A DNA stretch of 10,365 nucleotides from Spirochaetaceae bacterium (lineage in GTDB: Bacteria; Spirochaetota; Spirochaetia; DSM-27196; SLST01). How positions within the stretch are numbered: the stretch's first letter is position 1; each line of letters opens with the position of its first letter. Below are positions 1-6,211 of the stretch, one piece after another. The DNA is taken from the NCBI GenBank assembly GCA_007129695.1, contig SKVA01000279.1, forward strand, positions 1-10,365, read 5' to 3'. Both the position numbers and the translations under genes were made by a program. Below the pieces are notes generated by a model that was not told the origin of the DNA, did no database searches, and saw only the letters and a list, made by a program, of their open reading frames with translations.

Positions 1-1
1 C

Positions 2-2341
2 GACGAGCGAGTGCCGACCGGCTACACGACGGCCGAATGGCTGTGGGAGCTCACGATGAGCGGCGCGCGGCAACGCTACGGCGGAACGATCCCGTCGGAC
101 GTGCGGAGCCAGCTCCAGAAGGAGCTGGCGGTGATCGATGAGCTGCACTACTGCGGCTACTTCCTGACGATGTGGGAGATCGTCGAGTACTGCCGCAGGC
201 AGGGGATCCTGGCGCAGGGCAGGGGATCGGCGGCAAACTCCGCGGTCTGTTACTGCCTTGGTATAACCGCGGTCGATCCGGTGCGGATGGATCTGCTGTT
301 CGAACGGTTTCTCAGCCGCGAACGCGCCGAGCCGCCCGACATCGACCTGGACATCGAACACCGACGGCGTGAGGAGGTAATCCAGCACGTCTACGAAAAG
401 TACGGGCGCGACCGCGCCGCGATGGTCGCGAACGTCGTGCGCTACCGGATTCGCAGTGCGATCCGCGACGTCGGGACGGTGCTCGGGTTGCCCGCGACAA
501 CGCTCGACCGCCTTGCAAAGCTCGTGTCGAGTCGCGACGACGACCTCGAAGAGGTGCTCGCCGGGGCCGGGATCGGAGAACACTCTCGTGCGCTGTTCTC
601 CCGCCTGCTGGTCGAGATCCTTGATACCCCCCGTCATCTGTCGATCCACCCGGGAGGGTTCCTGCTCGGAAGCGAGCCGATCGCGCGCCTGGTACCGGTA
701 GAGAACGCGACTATGCCCGACCGGACGGTGATCCAGTGGGATAAGTACGACGTCGAGTCGATGAACCTGTTCAAGATCGACCTGCTCGGGCTCGGCGCGT
801 TGACGCACCTCGACTACTGCTTCCGGTTACTGAAGCGTCACCGCGGGATCGACCTGTCGATGGCGACGATCCCGCACGAAGACCCTGCGGTGTTCCGGTT
901 GATCCGTACCGGTGACACGGTCGGCGTCTTTCAGCTCGAGAGCCGGGCGCAGATGGCGATGCTCCCGCGTCTGCGGCCAAAGGTCTGGTACGACATCGTG
1001 ATCGAAGTCAGTATCGTGCGGCCGGGTCCGATCACCGGCGGGATGGTGCACCCCTATCTGCGCAGGCGTGCCGGCGAAGAGGAGGTCGTGTACGCTCACC
1101 CGGACCTGGAGCCGGTGCTCGGCAAGACGCTCGGTATTCCGATCTTCCAGGAGCAGGTCATGAAGCTCGCGGTGGTCGCGGCCGACTACACACCGGGCGA
1201 AGCGGATCAGCTGCGCCGCGACATGGCCGCGTGGCGGTCGAGCGGCCGGATCGACGCGCATCGCGAACGGTTCATGTCCCGGATGCTCGCGAAGGGAATC
1301 TCTCACGACTTTGCAGAGGCGGTCTTCAACCAGATTCGCGGCTTCGGCGAGTACGGGTTTCCCGAAAGCCACGCGGCGAGCTTTGCGCTGATCGCGTACT
1401 GCACCGCGTGGATGCGCGTGCACTACCCGGCCGAGTTCACGTGCGCGCTTCTCAACGCGTGGCCGATGGGGTTCTACTCCCCGGCGTCGATCGTCGAAGA
1501 CTCCCGGCGCCGCGGCGTTGACATGCGCCCGGTCGACGCGATCGAAAGCGACTGGGATTGCACGCTCGAGGCGATCGGCACCGATCTGCGCCCCGACCGG
1601 CGGTTCGCCGTCAGGATGGGCCTGCGCTACGTGAGCGGAATGAGCGAGCGTGACTTCCGGCGGATCGTGCTTGCCCGCGGCCGCCTCTCGTCCGGGGCGG
1701 ACCACGAGCGAGGATCGCCCGCGCGGCTGGCCGATTTTGTGCGACGCTGCGCGCTCGGCGAAGAGCTGCTCGTGAGCCTCGCGCGCTCGGGGGCATTCGG
1801 GTGTTTTGGACTGAGCCGCCGGGAGGCACTCTGGGAGGTTTCGGGGGCGTCTGCCGACGCTCCCGCAGACGAACACGAGCTGGTGCCGGCCGAAGAAGTT
1901 CTTCCCGAGTTTGACGATCTGCACGAGTTCGAGACCGTCGGGTGGGATTACGCGACCGCGAACCACAGTGTGCACGCGCATCCGCTCGAGCCGCACCGGC
2001 AGGAGCTGTCCACGTCAGGGTTTGCGAGCGCGCGGGAGATCCGCAAGGCCGACGATGGCGAACGCGTTGCGTACGTCGGCCTGGTGATCACGCGACAGCG
2101 ACCCGCGACCGCCGGAGGGGTGACCTTCGTGACGCTCGAGGACGAGACCGGATACGTGAACCTGGTCGTCTGGAAGAAGGTGTTTGCGGCCAACAAGCCG
2201 ATCCTGCTGACCGCGGCATTGTTGGGGGTCGAAGGACAGATCCAGTCGCGGGACGGGGTCGTTCACGTGATCGTCGACCGGTGTTTCCGGCCTGACCTGT
2301 CGTTACGCGGGTACCGCACCGAAAGCCGCAACTTCAGGTAG
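2..2341 (+). CDS. dnaE2: Error-prone DNA polymerase III alpha-type subunit DnaE2/ImuC (5' end outside window)
   Basis: The frame is open to the left edge, so the true start and the N-terminal PHP domain (roughly 300 residues in the family) lie outside. Numbering from the GTG at 11, the palm carries PDIDLDIE at residues 109-116 (Asp110, Asp112, Asp114) and NLFKIDLLGLG with Asp257. These correspond to the catalytic aspartates of E. coli Pol III alpha. The block GRGSAANSAVCYCLGIT (about 70-86) is the DnaE2 form; DnaE1 normally has GRGSGAGS-like sequence. WPMGFYSP, a helix-hairpin-helix region and a C-terminal OB fold (about 684-745) follow, and the protein ends in SRNFR, as DnaE2 proteins typically do. 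The family performs translesion, mutagenic synthesis in the SOS response, usually with ImuA and ImuB encoded just upstream, which would be outside this window. It overlaps the next, convergent gene by 8 bp. The family call is firm; the SOS role is inferred. Confidence 0.95.
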   Translation, partial: DERVPTGYTTAEWLWELTMSGARQRYGGTIPSDVRSQLQKELAVIDELHYCGYFLTMWEIVEYCRRQGILAQGRGSAANSAVCYCLGITAVDPVRMDLLFERFLSRERAEPPDIDLDIEHRRREEVIQHVYEKYGRDRAAMVANVVRYRIRSAIRDVGTVLGLPATTLDRLAKLVSSRDDDLEEVLAGAGIGEHSRALFSRLLVEILDTPRHLSIHPGGFLLGSEPIARLVPVENATMPDRTVIQWDKYDVESMNLFKIDLLGLGALTHLDYCFRLLKRHRGIDLSMATIPHEDPAVFRLIRTGDTVGVFQLESRAQMAMLPRLRPKVWYDIVIEVSIVRPGPITGGMVHPYLRRRAGEEEVVYAHPDLEPVLGKTLGIPIFQEQVMKLAVVAADYTPGEADQLRRDMAAWRSSGRIDAHRERFMSRMLAKGISHDFAEAVFNQIRGFGEYGFPESHAASFALIAYCTAWMRVHYPAEFTCALLNAWPMGFYSPASIVEDSRRRGVDMRPVDAIESDWDCTLEAIGTDLRPDRRFAVRMGLRYVSGMSERDFRRIVLARGRLSSGADHERGSPARLADFVRRCALGEELLVSLARSGAFGCFGLSRREALWEVSGASADAPADEHELVPAEEVLPEFDDLHEFETVGWDYATANHSVHAHPLEPHRQELSTSGFASAREIRKADDGERVAYVGLVITRQRPATAGGVTFVTLEDETGYVNLVVWKKVFAANKPILLTAALLGVEGQIQSRDGVVHVIVDRCFRPDLSLRGYRTESRNFR

Positions 2342-3092
2342 CCCCGTCGGAAGTACGGTTGAACAGGTAGCGCAGCTCGCCCTCCTTTGTGAGCGGGATG
2401 ATCGTGTCGCGGTAGAGCATCAGTACGGTGTCCGGCCTGATCAACCGCCGGACCTGCCGGTTGGCCGTTCCCTGAACGTAGTCCACCTTGTCGGCGACCC
2501 GACCCAGGATACGCTCTTCCACCTCCGGGCGCGTGATCAGGCGCAGAATTGCGTCGCGGTCGTTGGCGGCCACCAGTCGCACGAACGCGTCAGGCGCGCC
2601 TCTGAACTTGCTCTCGGCGACGTAGAGCGCACCGTAGTGAACGCGCCGTGCGATCGCCTGGATCGCGAGGACGTCGTGCTCGACGCTCGACCCGTACTGG
2701 CCGTCGTCCGCTCCGTCGTGCGAAGCGCACAGATCGCCGAGAAACCGGAGGTAGTCGGCGACGATCGTGGCGGTGAGGTTCACCACGTCCAGATCGGCGA
2801 TACGAAGCGGCGACTCGGGTAGCTGGACGCGTCGTTTTGCGTCGGGTAGATCGCGATGGAACGGCCGTTCTTCGGGCACGTGGTACCTCCCGAACGACGC
2901 GTCCATCTCCTCCTGGTGACGCAGCCGAAGATCGAACAGGCTTTCGGTCTCCGCTCCCCGGAAGCCGCTGTGCCCGGGCGCGTACGCGACCGGATTTGCC
3001 GCGAACTGCGCGCGGTCTATGAGGCGATGGATGATCGTCTCTTCGAGCCCCTCAAGGTGGGCCGCGATCAGTCCGAGGTCGAGGCTTTGCAT
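2334..3092 (-). CDS. Chorismate mutase, AroQ-beta (yeast/plant Aro7-like) class
   Basis: This complete 252-aa protein aligns by eye along its whole length with yeast Aro7 and plant chorismate mutases, not with the roughly 90-aa bacterial AroQ domain. Shared blocks are LEETIIHRLIDRAQF (16-30), DDGQYGSS, RRVHYG (149-154), VAESKF (158-163), PEVEERIL (189-196) and IPLTKEGELRYL (232-243). The family converts chorismate to prephenate on the way to Phe and Tyr in the cytoplasm. From remembered yeast numbering, Arg157, Lys168, Glu198, Thr242 and Glu246 match Arg150, Lys162, Glu192, Thr235 and Glu239. Yeast Arg16 corresponds to Ala10, Asn194 to Arg188, and there is one extra residue between Arg150 and Lys162. 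In the yeast allosteric pocket, Arg76, Gly141 and Ser142 have equivalents, while Arg75 and Thr145 align with Gly and Glu. The ATG is the first possible start because an in-frame TAG lies 12 nt upstream. There is no clear ribosome binding site. Confidence 0.88.
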   Translation of the reverse strand: MQSLDLGLIAAHLEGLEETIIHRLIDRAQFAANPVAYAPGHSGFRGAETESLFDLRLRHQEEMDASFGRYHVPEERPFHRDLPDAKRRVQLPESPLRIADLDVVNLTATIVADYLRFLGDLCASHDGADDGQYGSSVEHDVLAIQAIARRVHYGALYVAESKFRGAPDAFVRLVAANDRDAILRLITRPEVEERILGRVADKVDYVQGTANRQVRRLIRPDTVLMLYRDTIIPLTKEGELRYLFNRTSDGAT

Positions 3093-3098
3093 GCCGCT

Positions 3099-3127
3099 AC
3101 TCTAATCGTGAACCACCGGGCGCACAA
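3099..3127 (-). promoter_or_regulatory. Candidate promoter of the chorismate mutase gene, possibly leaderless
   Basis: On the minus strand TTGTGC (complement of 3122-3127) and TAGAGT (complement of 3099-3104) are separated by exactly 17 nt. Each agrees with four of six sigma-70 consensus bases. The -10 box ends 6 nt before the ATG, so transcription would begin at or beside the start codon, giving a leaderless message. That agrees with the missing Shine-Dalgarno sequence. The -35 box lies within the 32-bp palindrome. Confidence 0.35.
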
Positions 3128-3149
3128 CTGCGGACGCAGTAGTGCGCCC
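3118..3149. promoter_or_regulatory. 32-bp near-perfect palindrome in a divergent intergenic region
   Basis: The arms are GGGCGCAC-A-ACTGCG (3118-3132) and CGCAGT-A-GTGCGCCC (3135-3149), around a central GA. Fourteen of 16 symmetric pairs are complementary; the exceptions are the A/A at 3126 and 3141 and the central GA. It lies 26 nt upstream of the chorismate mutase ATG and 53 nt upstream of the cNMP/MBL gene ATG. It overlaps the candidate -35 box of the former and sits upstream of the candidate promoter of the latter. A T-tract is absent on both sides, so an intrinsic terminator is unlikely. Dyad symmetry between two divergent promoters fits the operator of a dimeric regulator. That function is inferred and I recognise no specific regulator family. 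Confidence 0.6.
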
Positions 3150-3180
3150 AAAAGCGGTGGCGCGTGCACGCCGTGTGACC

Positions 3181-3186
3181 TATACT
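3181..3186 (+). promoter_or_regulatory. Candidate -10 box (TATACT) of the cNMP/MBL gene
   Basis: TATACT matches the -10 consensus at five of six positions and lies 16 nt before the ATG at 3203, giving a leader of about 10 nt. No recognisable -35 box is found at spacings of 15-19 nt. A 10-bp palindrome, GCGTGCACGC (3162-3171), lies just upstream. A weak -35 would fit activator-dependent transcription, which is only inference. Confidence 0.35.
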
Positions 3187-3202
3187 GAGTTACGGTCATG
3201 AT

Positions 3203-5347
3203 ATGAACAAAGTGGAAACCGTTACAGAGTTGCCGCGCGGCGGCTATGTCGTCAGGACATCCGAAGGGTACATCCAGTTCGGCGCGCCGCCGGAAACGAT
3301 CAAGGACTCGCTCGGTACCGACCGCGGCGTCCCCGAGATCTTCGTGCTGCCGCGGGAGATGTTCAACTGGAGCAAGGGCATCAACGTCGCGGACATGGAG
3401 TTCCCGATCTACTTCAACTTCTTCATCCGCAAGCAACGTCCGCTCATATGCGGGTCGCTCGAACAGGCCAGGCTGCTCGCGACCGCGCTCCAGGAGGCGG
3501 TCTTCGGTCCCAAGGATTTCGACTTACGCAACGACTCGATCGATATCGGCGATGACGTCTTTGTCCCCGACATCAGCGGTGAGCTCGCGTTTTTCCGCGG
3601 CGATCTGACGCTGAAGAGCCTCTTCCGGTACCGGCCGTTTCGTGACAATGCGCTGGAGATCGGCGATGTCACGATAACCGTAAACGCCGACGACGATTTC
3701 GACGTCATCGACGGCGGAGCGCACATCGCGACGGTGCCCGGTCGGATGAACTACACGCCCCGGTTCGAGGTCGGCCGCGCTCTGCCCGAGCCGTTCAAAC
3801 CGCCGCGGTTCGGCGTCACGTGCCTCGGGCCGAGTCACGGGTTCGATGCGTCGGACAACACGTCGGGGTTCATCATCTGGCTCAACAACAACGGTATCAT
3901 GATCGATCCACCGGTCGACTCGACCCGCTGGCTCCTCGATTCGAACGTAAACCCCAAGTTCATCGACAGCATCATCCTGACGCACTGCCACGCCGACCAC
4001 GACGCCGGCACCTTCCAGAAGATCCTTGAAGAGGGCCGCATCACGATCTACACGACAAAGACCGTGATGGAGAGTTTCCTCCGCAAGTACTCTGCCTTTT
4101 CCGGCGAGTCGACCGACTACCTCAGGCGGTTGTTCACCTTCCAGCCGATTTACATCGGGCGACCGGTGACGATCCACGGCGGTGAGTTCGACATCTTCTA
4201 CGCGCTGCACTCGATCCCGACGATGGGGTTCAAACTCAGCTTCCAGGGCAAGACCTTCGTCTACTCCTCCGACCATCAGGGCGACCCGGAGGTGCAGAAG
4301 CAGATGCTCGACCAGGGGCGAATCGAAGAGCGGCGCTTCAACCAGCTCCAGGGGTTTCCGTTCGAGAGCGACGTGATCTACCACGAGTCGGGAATAGCAC
4401 CGCTTCACACCCCGCTGAAGTTCCTGGCGTCGCTTCCCGAGGACGTCCAGGCGCGGACCGTCGTCTACCACATTTCGCGCAAGGACTTTGACGCGATCGG
4501 AGCGACCGCGCTCCAGCGCGCGACGTTCGGGATCGAAAACACACTCTACTTCGAGACCGAGCCGTCGCCGTTCGAAGAGGCGTATCGCGCGCTCGATATC
4601 CTGAAGCGGCTCGATTTCTTCCAGTCGCTTCCGGTGACGAAGGTTCAGGAGTTCCTGAGCATCATCGAACGGCGCCACTTCACGCGCGGGGAAAAGGTCA
4701 TCGAAGAGGGGTCGCGCGGCGACTACTTCTACATCATCGAGTCGGGCAACGCGAGCGTGATGACCGCCGACCTGGTGCGGCAGAAGAGCCTTGGTGCGTA
4801 CGAGTACTTCGGAGAGGTCGCGCTGATGACCGGAAGCACGCGGACTGCCGACATCGTAGCCGATACCGAGCTCGACACGATCGTGATACCCAAGGACAGG
4901 TTCGTCAATTTCGTCACCGGGACCGAGTTCGGGAAGGTGCTCCAGCGCGTGATCGACCGGCGCGATGGACGCACATGGAATCTCCTGGTCGAAAGCGACG
5001 CGTTTGCACGGATGTCCGACTACCAGCGGATGTGGCTTGAGAGCTACCTTGAGCCGCGATCGTTTCCCGACGCCGGCACCATCCTGGAGGCGGGCTCGCA
5101 CCTTCCGGGCATCTTCATCGTGACCAGCGGAACGGTCACCGCGCACGACGCGAACGGGCCGTGCGCGACCGTCTCACGCGGAGAGACGATCGGGCTGCTG
5201 CGTCAGATTATGCGCGATGAGCCGGTTCCCTACACGTTCACGAACGACTCCGCAGTGGAGACTCTCTTCATGAGCCGTTCTGACGCGACCGAGCTGCTCG
5301 ATCGTAATCCGGGGCTGGCGATGAAGATCACGAGCCCGCTCAGATAG
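3203..5347 (+). CDS. Metallo-beta-lactamase-fold hydrolase with two C-terminal cyclic-nucleotide-binding domains
   Basis: This complete 714-aa protein has three parts. Residues 1 to about 200 form an N-terminal region I do not recognise. A metallo-beta-lactamase fold follows, with HCHADHD at 261-267, then His336, SSDH (Asp357), YHES (His394) and YHISRKD (His423). The order of these motifs, including the HE and HxSR elements, resembles the tRNase Z/phosphodiesterase branch, so two metal ions and phosphodiester hydrolysis are plausible. Residues 464-575 form a cNMP-binding domain with an intact phosphate cassette, FGEVALMTGSTRTADIVA (536-553; Glu538, Arg547). Residues 592-714 look like a second cNMP fold whose cassette lacks the usual Glu and Arg, so it is probably non-binding. 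There is no signal peptide or membrane segment, so it should be cytoplasmic. The likely role is a hydrolase gated by cAMP or cGMP; the substrate is unknown. There is no clear ribosome binding site. It ends 22 bp from the next convergent gene. Confidence 0.85.
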   Translation: MNKVETVTELPRGGYVVRTSEGYIQFGAPPETIKDSLGTDRGVPEIFVLPREMFNWSKGINVADMEFPIYFNFFIRKQRPLICGSLEQARLLATALQEAVFGPKDFDLRNDSIDIGDDVFVPDISGELAFFRGDLTLKSLFRYRPFRDNALEIGDVTITVNADDDFDVIDGGAHIATVPGRMNYTPRFEVGRALPEPFKPPRFGVTCLGPSHGFDASDNTSGFIIWLNNNGIMIDPPVDSTRWLLDSNVNPKFIDSIILTHCHADHDAGTFQKILEEGRITIYTTKTVMESFLRKYSAFSGESTDYLRRLFTFQPIYIGRPVTIHGGEFDIFYALHSIPTMGFKLSFQGKTFVYSSDHQGDPEVQKQMLDQGRIEERRFNQLQGFPFESDVIYHESGIAPLHTPLKFLASLPEDVQARTVVYHISRKDFDAIGATALQRATFGIENTLYFETEPSPFEEAYRALDILKRLDFFQSLPVTKVQEFLSIIERRHFTRGEKVIEEGSRGDYFYIIESGNASVMTADLVRQKSLGAYEYFGEVALMTGSTRTADIVADTELDTIVIPKDRFVNFVTGTEFGKVLQRVIDRRDGRTWNLLVESDAFARMSDYQRMWLESYLEPRSFPDAGTILEAGSHLPGIFIVTSGTVTAHDANGPCATVSRGETIGLLRQIMRDEPVPYTFTNDSAVETLFMSRSDATELLDRNPGLAMKITSPLR

Positions 5348-5369
5348 CGTCGGTCCGTGGCGCGGCCGG

Positions 5370-6158
5370 CTACAGCGGGCGCTGCTGGAAGTCGGGGATG
5401 TCGACGTAGCTGACCGCTTCGGTTGCCAGCTCCAGCAGCATCTGCACCGCCTCGGCGACCGTCTTGTCGCGCAGCTGCCGCTCCCGGTCGAGCGTGGAGT
5501 AGTCGAGCGACTCGTTGGGGTTCTGACAGAACACCCCTTCGCCTGCGATGTCGTTGATGAGCTCCCTGGCGAAGCGCCGCAGCTTGCGGAAAAACCAGTC
5601 GACCTCGACGAGCAGCGCGTGGCGCATCTCCACTTTGCGCTTGAGAATGTCGGTCTCGTACTGCTTCGTGTAGGTGCCCTCGGCGATCCGGTCGGCTTCG
5701 ATGCGGTAGTTCTTGAGGCTCCGCGACAGCTGGTGGAACAGGTCGTAGAACGAGTCGCGTTCGACCGAGTACTTCACGTCGAGGCGCAGCTTCCGACTCG
5801 TGAAGATGCCCAGGTACTCCTGTTCGAACTCGTGGAGGTAGAGGATCGCCGCGCGCACATCGCGCTCGAGGTGGCCGCTCTTGCGCAGGACCTGCTGGTG
5901 CTCCGCGTGGATCCGGTTGAGTACCGGGTGCGCGTCGTCGGGGGCGTTGACGTCCGCGTCGACGTCCGCTTCGGGCTCACCGCCTTCGTCGAACAGCGAC
6001 GTCAACTGCATCTGCTCCTGTTCGAGCTTGCCCATCTCACCCGCGATCGAACTCTGCTGGAACGGGTTCCGGGCGGTCTTCATCTTCCCTTGGAGCGCCT
6101 CGATGTTGCGCCTGATCTGAGACCGTTTTCGACTGACGTTCTCCCGATAATCTTCCAT
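5370..6158 (-). CDS. Hypothetical helical/coiled-coil cytoplasmic protein
   Basis: I do not recognise this 262-aa protein. Residues 1-56 are charged and helical, suggesting a coiled coil. An acidic, probably flexible linker follows (about 57-78, rich in Asp, Glu and Pro, with a repeated ADVDADV pattern). A second, mostly helical region (about 79-240) is rich in Arg, Leu and aromatic residues, including a VDWFFRKLRRF stretch, and the tail reads VDIPDFQQRPL. It has no signal peptide or transmembrane segment. The frame extends upstream to a TTG at 6203, but the ATG at 6158 is preferred because a TATACT box lies 7 nt before it, within that extension. No Shine-Dalgarno sequence precedes either start. 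It lies downstream of the araA-lipoprotein pair on the same strand, so read-through is possible. High third-position GC supports it as a real gene. Confidence 0.75.
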   Translation of the reverse strand: MEDYRENVSRKRSQIRRNIEALQGKMKTARNPFQQSSIAGEMGKLEQEQMQLTSLFDEGGEPEADVDADVNAPDDAHPVLNRIHAEHQQVLRKSGHLERDVRAAILYLHEFEQEYLGIFTSRKLRLDVKYSVERDSFYDLFHQLSRSLKNYRIEADRIAEGTYTKQYETDILKRKVEMRHALLVEVDWFFRKLRRFARELINDIAGEGVFCQNPNESLDYSTLDRERQLRDKTVAEAVQMLLELATEAVSYVDIPDFQQRPL

Positions 6159-6165
6159 TTCGTTT

Positions 6166-6196
6166 AGTATACCATCACCGGCACCGGTCCGGCACC
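6166..6196 (-). promoter_or_regulatory. Candidate promoter of the coiled-coil gene: TATACT plus 11-bp-spaced direct repeat
   Basis: On the minus strand TATACT (complement of 6166-6171) ends 7 nt before the preferred ATG at 6158, a spacing expected for a leaderless transcript. The expected -35 position has no consensus match. Instead, two copies of GGTGCCGG (complements of 6178-6185 and 6189-6196) lie 11 bp apart, close to one helical turn. They could be a tandem regulator site, which is inference only. Confidence 0.35.
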
Positions 6197-6211
6197 CGAC
6201 CAACGCATCCT

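Noticed and set aside
199..228. Direct repeat GCAGGGGATC (199-208 and 219-228)
   Set aside because: Both copies fall in conserved dnaE2 coding sequence, including the GRGSAANS motif, and are explained by codon choice.
827..1996. A 389-codon open frame on the minus strand opposite dnaE2
   Set aside because: It lies wholly within a well-conserved polymerase gene and has no motif or start signal; it is a high-GC shadow frame.
3174..3178. TGTGA half-site as a CRP box for the cNMP/MBL gene
   Set aside because: The matching TCACA half-site is absent at the required 6-bp spacing, and a single pentamer is expected by chance.
3524..5146. A 540-codon open frame on the minus strand opposite the cNMP/MBL gene
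   Set aside because: It is antisense to a protein with clear motifs, has no recognisable domain, and is rich in the Arg/Asp/Val/His composition typical of shadow frames in high-GC DNA.
5373..5384. Inverted repeat CAGCG-GG-CGCTG near the cNMP/MBL and coiled-coil convergent junction as a terminator
   Set aside because: The arms are only 5 bp, it lies within the coding end of the minus-strand gene, and no T-tract follows on either strand.
6159..6203. N-terminal extension of the coiled-coil protein to a TTG start at 6203
   Set aside because: The extension (VGCRTGAGDGILNE) contains the TATACT box and direct repeats, has no ribosome binding site, and a normal ATG follows at 6158.
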